64,000 bases of DNA from Achatina immaculata (GCA_009760885.1 CM019721.1:19451805-19515804); one strand, 5' to 3'. Positions 12,431-24,029 are shown, numbered from the stretch's first letter. Notes: a model not told the origin generated them from the letters alone. Numbers and translations are program-made.

Positions 12431-12974
12431 GCCTCACCCAACGTGTCCGTGCACTTTTGTACTAGTTATGGTGACACAGAAGTGTGCATTCACACATACA
12501 CACACACAGAGAGAGAGAGAGAGAGATGTAAGACTTAGTAATATGAGAACAGAATAAGTGCAACTGAAACTGGAACTGGTTATTTGCGCTAGACTGATTT
12601 CTATAAGAGAAAAGACGACTACGGGAAAGTTCAGATAACAGGCTGTCTCCTTCTCTAACATGTGACGTGACACACAGGGCGGGGGGGGGGGGGGGGGGGA
12701 ATGATAATTTTTGCCCGTGTGCGTCTCCTTATATATCAAGATCACCTTCATCAGCCGTCAACAGCGTACTAACAAGCGAGTAAAATCTCACACGTTTAAG
12801 TCCGCAGGCGATGCTGACAACAGAAAACTATGAGACAAAAGAAAAAAAGAGCACCAACTGTTATATATATATATATATGAAGGGGACTTAATACTGTTTA
12901 ACAAATTATCAGTATTACCGTTTTGGCTTTGACCACACGTCTGCTCGAATAGACAAACAGAAAAAGTGAACAAG
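12431..12974. other. No gene; simple repeats and a long G run
   Basis: Holds (CA)n/(GA)n at about 12497-12526, an almost pure G run of about 19 near 12678-12699, and (TA)n near 12862-12878. No gene signal. Confidence 0.6.
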
Positions 12975-13682
12975 AGAGTTCTATTGATAGCTTATTTCAC
13001 TCTTCATTGTTTTCTGTCCTCTGTATGTTAGCTTATTTCACTCTTCATTGTTTTCTGTCCTCTGTATGTTAGCTTATTTCACTCTTCATTGTTTTATGTC
13101 CTCTGTATGTTAGCTTATTTCACTCTTCATTGTTTTCTGTCCTCTGTATGTTAGCTTATTTCACTCTTCATTGTTTTCTGTCCTCTGTATGTTAGCTTAT
13201 TTCACTCTTCATTGTTTTATGTCCTCTGTATGTTAGCTTATTTCACTCTTCATTGTTTTCTGTCCTCTGTATGTTAGCTTATTTCACTCTTCATTGTTTT
13301 CTGTCCTCTGTATGTTAGCTTATTTCACTCTTCATTGTTTTCTGTCCTCTGTATGTTAGCTTATTTCACTCTTCATTGTTTTATGTCCTCTGTATGTTAG
13401 CTTATTTCACTCTTCATTGTTTTCTGTCCTCTGTATGTTAGCTTATTTCACTCTTCATTGTTTTATGTCCTCTGTATGTTAGCTTATTTCACTCTTCATT
13501 GTTTTCTGTCCTCTGTATGTTAGCTTATTTCACTCTTCATTGTTTTATGTCCTCTGTATGTTAGCTTATTTCACTCTTCATTGTTTTCTGTCCTCTGTAT
13601 GTTAGCTTATTTCACTCTTCATTGTTTTCTGTCCTCTGTATGTTAGCTTATTTCACTCTTCATTGTTTTCTGTCCTGTATAT
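12975..13682. repeat. Minisatellite, 41-bp unit, ~17 copies
   Basis: Very homogeneous units on GCTTATTTCACTCTTCATTG plus TTTTCTGTCCTCTGTATGTTA. The main variant is C/A at one site (TTTTCTG or TTTTATG), which recurs in patterned order. Confidence 0.95.
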
Positions 13683-13689
13683 GTTTTTA

Positions 13690-14036
13690 CTTACCGAGCA
13701 TACTTGAGACTGTCCCGTGTGTACAAGCGTCCCTAGTCATCGACTTGAGACTGTCCCGTGTGTGCAAGCGTCCCTAGTCATCGACTTGAGACTGTCCCGT
13801 GTGTGCAAGCGTCCCTAGTCATCGACTTGAGACTGTCCCGTGTGTACAAGCGTCCCTAGTCATCGACTTGAGACTGTCCCTTTTATAAAAGCGTCCATAG
13901 TCATTGACTGGACACTGTCCCATGTGTAAAAGCATCCCTAGTCATCGATTAGAGACTGTCTCATATGTAAAAGCGTCCCTAATCATCGACTGGAGACTGT
14001 CCCATATATAAAAGCGTCCAATAGTCTTCGACTGCA
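13690..14036. repeat. Second minisatellite, also 41-bp unit, ~8 copies
   Basis: Units on GAGACTGTCCCGTGTGTGCA plus AGCGTCCCTAGTCATCGACTT, diverging toward the right. It continues after the LINE-A insertion, at 14472-14525. The period equals that of the preceding array although the sequences are unrelated. Confidence 0.92.
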
Positions 14037-14471
14037 TCTTTCCCATAGCAACATATGCCTGTGAGACCTGGACACTTAACAAAACAGCTGAGAAACACAT
14101 AAATGCCTTTGAATGTAAATGCTACAGAAGAGTTCTCCAAATATCATGGACACAAAAAAGAACAAATATATCTATACTACAAGAGCTTAATATTGAAGAA
14201 GGCTGGCTAGTGAAGAGGATTAAAGAGAGAAAACTGAAATATTTTGGACACATTAAACGTCATGATAATTTAGAGAAGACCGTATTGGAAGGATACATAA
14301 TGGGAAAAAGAAAAAGAGGAAGACCAAGACGAAGATGGCTGCAAGACATCGTTGACGATCTGGAAATGGATGCAACAGCAGCAGGCCATCTTGCTCACAA
14401 CCGAGAGGCCTACAGGAGTGCTGTTTGGGAGGCAAAGTTCCGCAAGGGACATGCAAATGAATGAATGAATG
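14037..14471 (+). mobile_element. LINE family A, 5'-truncated insertion with 14-bp TSD
   Basis: Best-preserved copy of the LINE-A 3' end. It encodes an intact 84-residue tail with KYFGHIKRHDNLEKT, MGKRKRGRPRRRWLQD and KFRKGHANE, then an (AATG)n tail. AGTCTTCGACTGCA occurs at 14023-14036 and again at 14472-14485, flanking the element. It sits inside the 41-bp minisatellite, so it is younger than that array. Because the target is itself a repeat unit, part of the TSD match could be pre-existing. The variant CTTCGACTGCA differs from the usual CATCGACTTGA, which favours a true TSD. Confidence 0.9.
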
Positions 14472-14525
14472 AGTCTTCGACTGCAGACTATCCCATATAT
14501 AAAAGCGTCCCGAATCGACGACTCA

Positions 14526-14853
14526 GAAAATGTGAAGAGAAACCTGAAAAAAAAATAGAGAGAGGAGATAAGGGCAAGAAGAAAGAATGTGTGTACAAAA
14601 CATGCAGGGGTTCCTGTAGATATCAACCAATTACATTAATCTGGAAAGATGGCTCAGACAAAGTGATGGCCCCGACTTGTATAGAATTTATTGATTATTT
14701 TCTGCTGATATATAAATGATTGGTGGCGGAATTGATGACAGTAGGAAGCTGTCGATAAATCTGAGCCACGTGACGGCACGCCAGTGTTCGCCATGTCAGG
14801 CGTATGGAAATTTGGAGGTGGCCAAGGTTCAGGAAATCATGTGATGATTGTGC
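14526..14853. other. No gene recognised
   Basis: Unique-looking sequence between the interrupted minisatellite and the hAT-like element. Confidence 0.45.
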
Positions 14854-14861
14854 CCTGTAGC

Positions 14862-15585
14862 TAGTGGCGGATTAACCACAGTCCAGGTCCCTAGACTAAA
14901 CTTAGTAAGGCGTTCCCGCTATTTGGTATAAAAGTCATCAAAGAATAACCTGTATTTGCATTTTTTCCCTTTACCCCAGGCCGCTAGACTTAAGTCTGTA
15001 CAGCTTTACCTCAGGCGGCTAGACTTAAGTCTGTACAGCTTTACCCCAGGCGGCTAGACTTAAGCCTGTACAGCTTTACCTCAGGCGGCTAGACTTAAGT
15101 CTGTACAGCTTTACCTCAGGCGGCTAGACTTAAGTCTGTACAGCTGTACCCCAGGCGGCTAGACTTAAGCCTGTACAGCTTTACCTCAGGCGGCTAGACT
15201 TAAGCCTGTACAGCTTTACCTCAGGCGGCTAGACTTAAGCCTGTACAGCTTTACCTCAGGCGGCTAGACTTAAGTCTGTACAGCTTTACCCCAGGCCGCT
15301 AGACTTAAGTTTGTACAGCTTTACCCCAGGCGGCTAGACTTAAGCTTATACAGCTTTACCCCAGGCGGCTAGACTTAAGCCTGTACAGCTTTACCTCAGG
15401 CGGCTAGACTTAAGCCTGTACAGCTTTACCTCAGGCGGCTAGACTTAAGCCTGTACAGCTTTACCTCAGGCGGCTAGACTTAAGCCTGTACAGCTTTACC
15501 CCAGGCCGCTAGACTTAAGTCTGTACAGCTTTACCCCAGGCCGCTAGACTTAAACCTGTACAGCCTAATTAATAATCCGCCACTG
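14862..15585. mobile_element. hAT-like non-autonomous element with an internal minisatellite
   Basis: Ends are inverted repeats: TAGTGGCGGATTA at the left and TAATCCGCCACTG at the right, differing at the terminal base. The form CAGTGGCGGAT is typical of hAT ends. The flanking octamers CCTGTAGC (14854-14861) and GCTGTAGC (15586-15593) match at 7 of 8 bases, consistent with the 8-bp target duplication of hAT elements. There is no transposase frame. Almost the whole interior is the 35-bp array. A right end with the same array type recurs at 17715-17744. Confidence 0.75.
14985..15567. repeat. Minisatellite, 35-bp unit, ~16 copies, inside the hAT-like element
   Basis: Units on CAGGCGGCTAGACTTAAGCC plus TGTACAGCTTTACCT. 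The variants GCC/GTC and CCC/CTC are mixed along the array. The block AGACT-TAAG also occurs in diverged form in the left end of the element, so the array probably arose from the element's own sequence. Confidence 0.93.
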
Positions 15586-15593
15586 GCTGTAGC

Positions 15594-16264
15594 CTCAAAT
15601 ATGATGTCTGTGAGAGTTGATCTTTTGGAATAAAGATATCAGATCGGATGGGAAGTGGATTGTTCAGATGCTGCACAAGAAAACGCGTGAACTTTGACCC
15701 GATTTGCCAGGATTATTAGTGGTATCCAGTTGTCAAGCAGTTGTTTGTAGTGCTGATGGTTGTCAAGGTGTCTGATATGCATCATTACTAGAGCTGAGAT
15801 GGTCGGAAGGAGGGGGGGGGGCCTGGGCAGAAGTGTGCCTTGTTGTCATGTTTGGAAACAGTTCGGGTGCCCCCATGCCCTGCATTGTCTGTTTTCTTGA
15901 ATGCTGATCCATCAGTCTACACCTGCATCCACTCCTTAGAGAATTCTGCGATCTCCATTGCAGACAGATTTAAAGATGGTGGGATCTGATAACTTACTCG
16001 TCAGTTTCTTCTTGAGTCCGGTGCTAATTTGGGGGGAAGTATGTAGTTTGTGAGTTTCTTAAAAACTCTTCTGTCTTCAGGGAGTTGGTATCTTGTGCAT
16101 AGTTTGTTACAGGGGCCTGTTTGTTGGGCCCTGCTGAGATGAGGAAAAAAAGAAAAAAAAAATCCGAGGCCATTAAGTGCCAATGTACAGAAGAATAGGA
16201 AGAGTTGTGTAAAATTGTGTGGATGTGCAAGACGGAATTATCTGACGGAGCCAGGAAATCAGGT
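15594..16264. other. No gene recognised
   Basis: Unique-looking sequence with a G run near 15812 and a poly-A run near 16144. Nothing identified. Confidence 0.45.
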
Positions 16265-16530
16265 TTTTGATCTCAAATATTCTTCTTCTTCTTCATCATC
16301 ATCTTCTTCTTCTTCTTCTTCTTCTTCTGCTTCTTCTTCTGCTTCGTTGTCATTCTGCCTTAAAAGAACGTTGCTTGCTTTGTCTGGCAGGTACGTGTCG
16401 TTTGGTCCAACACAACCGACTTCGGCTCCAAGTATTTTTAGGACCGTGTTCCTCTTCCCCCCACGATCCCTGTTCACTTGGGCCAGACTACTGTCTGTTT
16501 CCAGGGGCACCACTGTTAGGTAGAATAGGG
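16265..16530 (-). mobile_element. GAA-tailed retroelement fragment (family C), copy 1
   Basis: On the minus strand this matches 18040-18290: GTGCCCCTGGAAACAGACAG, then CTTGGAGCCGAAGTCGG, then a (GAA)n-rich tail (seen as CTTCTT on the plus strand). A frame with LETDSSLAQVN is conserved in both copies. Probably the 3' end of a LINE or its parasite. Confidence 0.65.
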
Positions 16531-16534
16531 TCTT

Positions 16535-17341
16535 GGCTTAAGCCTGCACAGCTTTACCCCGGGCCGCTAGGCTTTAGTCTTTACAGCTCTACCCTGGGCC
16601 GCTAGACATAAATTTTTACAGCTGTACCCCGGGCCGCTAGGCTTTTGTCTTTACAGCTCCACCCTGGGCCGCTAGACATAAATTTTTACAGCTGTACCCC
16701 GGGCCGCTAGGCTTTAGTCTTTACAGCTCTACCCTGGGCCGCTAGACATAAATTTTTACAGCTGTACCCCGGGCAGCTAGGCTTTTGTTTTTACAGCTCT
16801 ACCCCGGGCAACTAAGTTTTTGTCTTTACAGCTTTATCCCGGGCTGCTAAGCTTTTGTCTTTACAGCTTTATCCCGGGCTGCTAAGCTTTTGTCTTTACA
16901 GCTTTATCCCGGGCTGCTAAGCTTTTGTCTTTACAGGTTTATCCCAGGCTGCTAAGCTTTTTTCTTTACAGTCCTACCCCGGGCAACTAAGCTTTTTTCT
17001 TTACAGCTTTATCCTGGGCTGCTAAGCTTTTGTCTTTACAGCTTTATCCCGGGAAACTAAACTTTAGTCTTTACAGGTCTACCCCGGGCCGCTAGGCTTA
17101 AATTTTTACAGCTTTACCCCGGGCAGCTAAGCTTTAGTCTTAATAGCTATACCCCGATAGCTGGGCTTAGATTTTTACAGCTTTAACCCAGACGTCTAGG
17201 AATAAGACTTTACAGCTTTACTCCAGACCGCTAGGATTAAGTCTTTACAGCTCTACCCCGGGCCTCTAGGCTTAAGCCTGTGCAGCTTTACGACAGGCTG
17301 CAAGACTTAGGCCTGTACAGCTTTAAATCAGACTGGTTCTT
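16535..17341. repeat. Diverged minisatellite, ~35-36 bp unit, ~22 copies (relative of 14985-15567)
   Basis: Units such as GGGCCGCTAGGCTTTAGTCT plus TTACAGCTCTACCCC share GGCNGCTAG and ACAGCTTTACC with the 35-bp array in the hAT-like element, but with far more divergence between copies. It is an older array of the same family. Confidence 0.88.
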
Positions 17342-17353
17342 AGACTTGTACAA

Positions 17354-17702
17354 AGCCACAAACACCACCACGTGATGACTATCACATGCTAAACAGAAAG
17401 GAACAAGTCACCGTCTTCCGTCTCCGAACAGGACACAGCCGACTCCGAAGTCATATGTATACAAAGTTTAAGGTTGGTACTACTAATCTATGTACATGTG
17501 CCCAAGTGCCCCAAACTGTGGAACATACCCTCCAGAACTGCACCAACTATGAGACACTGAGAAATAATTACTGGCCCAGTGAAACCACTAAAGAAGATAA
17601 GCTCTACGGTTCCATACATGAGTTACAAAAAACAGTGAAATTTATCCAAGAGACAGGACTGCAGATATAGACAGACAGTGCGAACGAAGAAGAAGAAGAA
17701 GA
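17354..17702 (+). mobile_element. LINE family B, 5'-truncated 3' end with 12-bp TSD
   Basis: Near-identical to 11391-11769, with the same RLRTGHSRLR and CTCAQ...VEHTLQNC frame, the same stop and a (GAA)n tail. AGACTTGTACAA is present at 17342-17353 and 17703-17714. It inserted at the right edge of the diverged minisatellite. Confidence 0.9.
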
Positions 17703-17714
17703 AGACTTGTACAA

Positions 17715-17744
17715 CCTAAATGATAATCCGCCAGCGGCTGTATC
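17715..17744. mobile_element. Right end of a second hAT-like element
   Basis: TAATCCGCCAGCG followed by GCTGTATC parallels TAATCCGCCACTG followed by GCTGTAGC at 15573-15593, and similarity extends past it (CCTCAAAT, GATG). No matching left end is visible; the left side of this array abuts the family C fragment at 16530. Confidence 0.6.
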
Positions 17745-17984
17745 CTCAAATTTGATGCCTTTGAGTTCAAACTCGCACGTCTTCTGATGCTCCGCCTTCA
17801 GTCACGGCGGGCTGTAAACCTTTCTGCCGTCGCAGTGATTGGCTGGCTCTCACTACTCAGTCAAAGACTGGCCAATCAAATGAAGTGTCTAGATTCTTAC
17901 CGTCCCACATGAGGTAATACCTGGTAACTTATGCCACAAGATGATGATTAACTAACTAATCGGCTTTTTCCGCAAGATGCAGCT

Positions 17985-18290
17985 GACTGCTTGCGTCAAG
18001 GTTGGCGAATCATTGCTTGCCAAGACCCTATTCTATTTGACAGTGGTGTCCCTGGAAACAGACAGCAGTCTGGCCCAAGTGAACTGGGATGGTGGGAGGA
18101 AGACGAACACGGTCCTAAAAATACTTGGAGCCGAAGTCGGTTGTGTTGGACCAAAAGACGCGTACCTGCTGAACAAGGCAACCAACGCTTTTTTAAGGCA
18201 GAATGAAGACGACAACGACAACGACGATGAAGAAGAAGAAGAAGAAGAAGAAGAACAAGAAGAACAACAAAAACAACAACAATAACAACA
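17985..18290 (+). mobile_element. GAA-tailed retroelement fragment (family C), copy 2
   Basis: Partner of 16265-16530 in direct orientation, ending in GAAGAAGAAG and then CAACAA repeats. The open frame with LETDSSLAQVN is shared by both copies. No full-length element is seen. Confidence 0.65.
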
Positions 18291-18369
18291 ACAACATTCT
18301 TGTACGGTTAGATCTCAAAAAAAAAATCATAGACAAAGCACTTTAAGATGTGACAAAATGAGAAAAATG

Positions 18370-18450
18370 ACATGAGAAATACCTGGGACTTGAACCACCG
18401 ACTCCACTTGGAGGAGCAGCCGCCTAACCAGGAGAGAACATCGTCTTCTT
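18370..18450 (-). mobile_element. Possible tRNA-like SINE fragment
   Basis: On the minus strand TGGTTAGGCGGC is A-box-like and GGTTCAAGTCCC is a good B box, but their spacing (~34) is short for a tRNA. An A/T-rich tail follows. Weak call. Confidence 0.35.
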
Positions 18451-18769
18451 CGTGTAGACAAAAAAAAAAAAGAAGAAGAAATACTTGAAAAAGTGCGGGT
18501 AAACATCAAAAGCTTTAACTCGTAAACCACTGAAAAACATCTGCAACAGCTGAATATGTTTTACGACTAATCATTGCAGGCTCCATGTTTCACAGTGAAT
18601 TACCCGATGCCGATGTTTAGTTTGTGTAGCACTTTAGAATCATAAAGTCACAACTAAGGAGCAAAACTTAACTATTACAGTTATTTATTTGTTTACTGTT
18701 AAACTGAACATTTTGAATATTTTAAGCGGCTCACAGAAGGTTAAGAGTTAAATTTTCTGCACCAGAGTA
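18451..18769. other. No gene recognised
   Basis: AT-rich, unique-looking. Confidence 0.45.
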
Positions 18770-19090
18770 AAACACATGACTCAACACATGCGTTAGAATG
18801 AAACAATAATACATGACTCAACACTTGCACTAGAATGAAACAATAACACATGACTCAACACATGCACTAGAATGAAACAATAACACATGACTCAACACAT
18901 GCACTAGAATGAAACAATAACACATGACTCAACACATGCACTAGAATGAAACAATAATACATGACTCAACACATGCACTACAATAAAACGATAATACATG
19001 ACTCAAGACATGCACTACAATAAAACAATAACACATGACTCAAGACATGCACTACAATAAAACAATAACACACGACTCAAGACAAACAGT
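18770..19090. repeat. Minisatellite, 37-bp unit, ~8-9 copies
   Basis: Units on AACACATGACTCAACACATG plus CACTAGAATGAAACAAT. Later copies carry AAGACATG and ACAATAAAAC variants. Confidence 0.93.
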
Positions 19091-19444
19091 TCAGAAATAA
19101 AAACGCGAGTGAATTCTGCCTCATGATTTTCCTCAACTTTCTTCCAAAAGTAAACCATCAGAAGGGTAAATAAAATAGTGTAAAACATAAGAACAATAAT
19201 AATAACAATAATTAATCATCTCACACGTGTCTGGAAGAGCACCACTTAACCCTCGAGCGAAATCGGCTTCTGAAACTAATGAATGAGATCGCCGGGCATC
19301 AAAGATGATGGCTGCCCTGGTTAGATCTTCCTATATCTTGATATCTCTTTTCCTCTCTTTCATTTCCTTCGAGAGCTTTAATTGGTAGTAGTCCCCAAGG
19401 TATCTTACACGCAAAGAGGCCTGGTGGAGGACAGGTGTCACCTG
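19091..19444. other. No gene recognised
   Basis: Unique-looking sequence; nothing identified. Confidence 0.45.
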
Positions 19445-19935
19445 GCGTACATAACGTTATCAAACAGGTGTAAATGATGTTCCTACCTGAAGCATAGATC
19501 CTGTTTATCTGTAAGACGCATCAATATATACAATGCGTGAATGACACTGTCTACCTGTCGTACATGACGTTATTAAACAGGTGTAAATGATGTTCCTACC
19601 TGTAACATAGATCCTATTTATCTGTAAGACACATCAATATATACAATGCGTGAATGACACTGTCTACCTGGGGTACATAACGTTATGTACCTGGCTACAT
19701 AAAGTTATCTACCTGGCTTACATGACGCTGTGTACCTGGCTACATAAAGTTATCTGCCTGGCTTACTTGAAGTTATCTGCCTGGTTTACATGAAGTTATC
19801 TGTCTGGCTTACATGACGTTATCTGCCTGAATACATGAATTTATCTACCTGGCTTACGTGACGTTATGTACCTGGCTACGTAGAGTTGTCTACCTGGCGT
19901 ACATGACGACCCCTACCTAACGACGTTCTCTACCT
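19445..19935. repeat. Complex repeat: two ~110-bp copies, then degenerate ~22-bp units
   Basis: The block with CAAACAGGTGTAAATGATG and CATCAATATATACAATGCGT occurs twice (about 19445 and 19555). It is followed by short degenerate units on TACCTGGCTACATAAAGTTATC. Both parts share TACCTGG. Confidence 0.85.
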
Positions 19936-19974
19936 GGAGTATTCCAAACTTAACGAGGCTGATCCTGTGGGACA

Positions 19975-21515
19975 GAAACACTATTACAACAACCAAGACT
20001 TTCCTTTCCCAGTAAATCATTCTTCTTATTACAACAACTAAGACTTTCTCTTCCTAGTAAACCATTTCTCTTATTACAACAAACAAGACTTTCTCTTCCT
20101 AGTAAACCATTTCTCTTATTACAACAACTAAGACTTTCTCTTCCTAGTAAACCATTTCTCTTATTACAACAACCAAGACTTTCCTTTCCCAGTAAATCAT
20201 TCCTCTTATTACAACAACTAAGACTTTCTCTTCCTAGTAAACCATTTCTCTTATTACAACAACCAAGACTTTCCTTTCCCAGTAAATCATTCCTCTTATT
20301 ACAACAACTAAGACTTTCTCTTCCTAGTAAACCATTTCTCTTATTACAACAACCAAGACTTTCCTTTCCCAGTAAATCATTCCTCTATTACAACAACTAA
20401 GACTTTCTCTTCCTAGTAAACCATTTCTCTTATTACAACAACCAAGACTTTCCTTTCCCAGTAAATCATTCCTCTTATTACAACAACTAAGACTTTCTGT
20501 TCCTAGTAAACCATTTCTCTTATTACAACAACTAAAACCTTCTCTTCCTAGTAAACCATTTCTCTTATTACAACAACTAAGACTTTCTCTTCCTAGTAAA
20601 CCATTTCTCTTATTACAACAACCAAGACTTTCCTTTCCCAGTAAATCATGTCTCTTATTACAACAACTAAGACTTTCTGTTCCTAGTAAACCATTTCTCT
20701 TATTACAACAACTAAAACCTTCTCTTCCTAGTAAACCATTTCTCTTATTACAACAACTAAAACCTTCTCTTCCTAGTAAACCATTTCTCTTATTACAACA
20801 ACTAAAACCTTCTCTTCCTAGTAAACCATTTCTCTTATTACAACAACTAAAACCTTCTCTTCCTAGTAAACCATTTCTCTTATTACAACAACTAAGACCT
20901 TCTCTTCCCAGTAAACCATTTCTCTTATTACAACAATTAAGACTTTCTTCTCCTAGTAAACCATTTCTCTTATTACAACAATTAAGACTTTCTTCTCCTA
21001 GTAAACTATTTCTCTTATTACAACAATTAAGACTTTCTTCTCCTAGTAAACTATTTCTCTTATTACAACAATTAAGACTTTCTTCTCCTAGTAAACTATT
21101 TCTCTTATTACAACAATTAAGACTTTCTTCTCCTAGTAAACTATTTCTCTTATTACAACAATTAAGACTTTCTTCTCCTAGTAAACTATTCTCTTATTAC
21201 AACAATTAAGACTTTCTTCTCCTAGTAAACTATTTCTCTTATTACAACAATTAAGACTTTCTTCTCCTAGTAAACTATTTCTCTTATTACAACAATTAAG
21301 ACTTTCTTCTCCTAGTAAACTATTTCTCTTATTACAACAATTACGACTTTCTTCTCCTAGTAAATAATTCCTCTTATTATAACAACTAAGACTTTCTTCT
21401 CCTAGTAAACTATTTCTCTTATTACAACAACTAAGACTTTCTTCTCCTAGTAAACTATTTCTCTTATTACAACAACTAAGACTTTCCCTTCTCAGTAACC
21501 CATTTCTCTCGTACT
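19975..21515. repeat. Minisatellite, 45-bp unit, ~34 copies, with higher-order structure
   Basis: Units on TTATTACAACAACTAAGACT plus TTCTCTTCCTAGTAAACCATTTCTC. In the left third, variant A (AACTAAG...TCCTAG...AACC) and variant B (AACCAAG...TCCCAG...AATC) tend to alternate, giving a 90-bp higher-order unit. The right third is a homogeneous run of a third variant (AATTAAG...TTCTCC). Confidence 0.95.
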
Positions 21516-22908
21516 AAATATTACATCCATCTGCAAAAACGTCCCAGTATTACCGTAATCAGTACTTAATATGTAGATTTAATCTTTGATCTTATCCAGG
21601 ATAATCGCGTAAATCTATGTTGCCAGCAGGGTCTCTAAGAGCAAGAGAAATTTGGAAAGTAGACACATTTTAACAACTTCTGCTGCTCAGATGTCCGCGA
21701 TAATTCAGTAATCTACATGATTATAAATCACGGGATTAAAATCCATTGAGAAAAAAAAAAAAGGTCTAAGCAATCGTAACTGAACATGAAGATAAAAAAA
21801 CGTATTCTGTAAAAGACAACGATTTTGCTCTACAATTTATGCGATCAACTCTGAAAGATTTTAGACATCATCAAATAAGCCGTTACCATCAATTTTATGT
21901 GGACATAACACTTTGTTTAAGGAGTTCTAGATATCTCTTTTCAGATCAACCGTTCCATAACACTCTGGAAATTGGTACATGAACTCAGACGGGATAATAA
22001 GTTAATAGATTAAATGGATGATTGCCAACGATAGTTGATAATAAGTGTAATATTAGGCAATGTTAGGTTGTGGTAGTGGTTAGTCTAACTTTTTTTTTTT
22101 TTTCAGCGTAAGAGCTACGACGTTTGTACCCAAAATTTACTTGCATAATCATGGTTTGAATGGATGATCTTTGCGCGTAATCTTTTTTCATCGATTAAGT
22201 TCCTGAGTTCTGTACGACTTGGCTCTGTGTATGTGAGGGGGAGGGGAGAGTATTTGTCTGTGTGGCTGGATGTAAGAGAGACATTTTTTCCAGAGTTATT
22301 TAAAAATTATTCAGAATTTACTGGCCTATTTTAGATATTGTCCTCAGAGTATATAGACGTGGACGAAGGGAGATAAACATTATAAATGTAGAGAACCTGG
22401 TTGCAGTTCTTGATTTAGGCGTTTACCGACAAAGAGAGGCTAGTACTAGAAGATGCATTTGTAATAGATAACCCGTCATGTCATTTTCTGTAGTAATACT
22501 GTTTTTGAAATCCTGAATTTCTGGTTAAGTAGAAAATACATTACTTCTGATATTGCTCTCAGCGAACAGGAATTATTGTAAAAGGAAACAGTAGCTAGTT
22601 CGACTTTATTTTTTTTTAATATTTAATTTCTCTTGCCATCATTTTTGTGACAGTGCGTAGATTATCTTTACAATATTTGAAAGCTGCTAGACAGCTCACC
22701 AAAGACTGGAAAACTGTAGTAAAGATTACTGAAGACCTTTATACACTAAGAAACCACCATGGAACTTATAGTCATTATTTTGTACTGGATTCATGTTCTC
22801 TAAGGAACTTTAGCAGAAAAAAACAAAGATGAAGAACTGGATACAGATAACATAAAATGGGTGAAAAAATAAAAGAAATTAAAATCACTATCATATCAAG
22901 GAAACCTA
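21516..22908. other. No gene recognised, 1.4 kb
   Basis: AT-rich unique-looking sequence with short homopolymers. No conserved motif or convincing frame. Confidence 0.5.
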
Positions 22909-23300
22909 TCACATGGGGGAAACCACTATCACATGGAGGAAACCACTATCACATGGAGGAAACCACTATCGCATGGAGGAAACCACTATCACATGGAGGA
23001 AACCACTATCACATGGAGGAAACCACTATCACATGGAGGAAACCACTATCACATGGAGTAAACCACTATCACATGGAGGAAACCACTATCACATGGAGGA
23101 AACCACTATCACATGGAGGAAATCACTATCATATGGAAAAAACCACTATCACATGGAAAAAATCCACTATCACATGGAGGAAACCACTGTCACATGGAGG
23201 AAACCACTATCACATGGAGGAAACCACTATCACATGAAAGAAACCACTGTCACATGGCGGAAACCACTGTCACATGAAAGAAACCACTGTCACATAGAGG
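22909..23300. repeat. Minisatellite, 20-bp unit, ~20 copies
   Basis: Units of ATCACATGGAGGAAACCACT with point variants and one or two indels. The overlapping Trp/His/Thr-rich frames are products of the repeat. Confidence 0.95.
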
Positions 23301-23606
23301 AGAAGGAACGCCAGAACATCTATGTCACTGAGTGAAAAAAAAAAAAACTAAACAAACTAACGACAAAATAACCGTTTAAATCCACTCACCACGCCCAGTA
23401 TCTGAGTGACACATCACGTGATTTATACTGCACCTGGGAAACAAGCATCGTCAAGTGAGGACACACAAAAAAACAAACAAACAAGTGACTCAGAACTTGA
23501 CCCGGAGAAACTCTCTTTAGTTTCTCGTGTTTGTACTGATGGTTCAGGGAACTTCTAGAAAACCTTTCCCAGCAACATCAGCACTGCTTCTGTAGGCAGG
23601 AAACTT

Positions 23607-23800
23607 TTCTATTGTAGAGAGTGAAACAGCAACGCAACTCCTCAGATCATCAGAGAAGACCACCACCATCACCTAGCCCCGCTCCCCACCCCCCCCCCCA
23701 CCCCCCCTACACGCATGCAGAAGATCCAAGAGTTTGTTCCCTTTAAAATTCTGACGCCCTAAAATGAGTCAGGACTCCCCAAAGGTTTTGTGCCTGGTTT
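23607..23800 (+). repeat. Dispersed repeat copy 2 (partner at 2790-2960)
   Basis: Same order of blocks as the first copy: GCAGGAAAC, TGTAGAGAG, TCAGATCATCAGAG and TCAGGACTCCCC. The middle is a poly-C tract near 23690-23707. Both are in the same orientation. Boundaries are approximate. Confidence 0.6.
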
Positions 23801-24029
23801 CTCAACCAGTAACGAACATAATAAGGCAAAAGAAACGCAACCAACAGCGCCGGCAACCACTCTAAGGACAACCTGGAGGTATCAGAAGGCTAGTAAACGT
23901 ACCGGAGCATATTTACATAAAGCACATACACATACAAGAAAAAAAGATGCGAAAATACGAGAGACATTTCACATATAAATTTATATGTAAGACTTCCATA
24001 ATAGACATCAGTACCAATGACCAGATTCT

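Noticed and set aside
12975..13690. CRISPR-like regular array
   Set aside because: No unique spacers: the whole 41-bp unit repeats. The window is eukaryotic.
16215..16605. Ser-rich and Leu-rich frames
   Set aside because: They are readings of the CTTCTT tail of a GAA-tailed retroelement.
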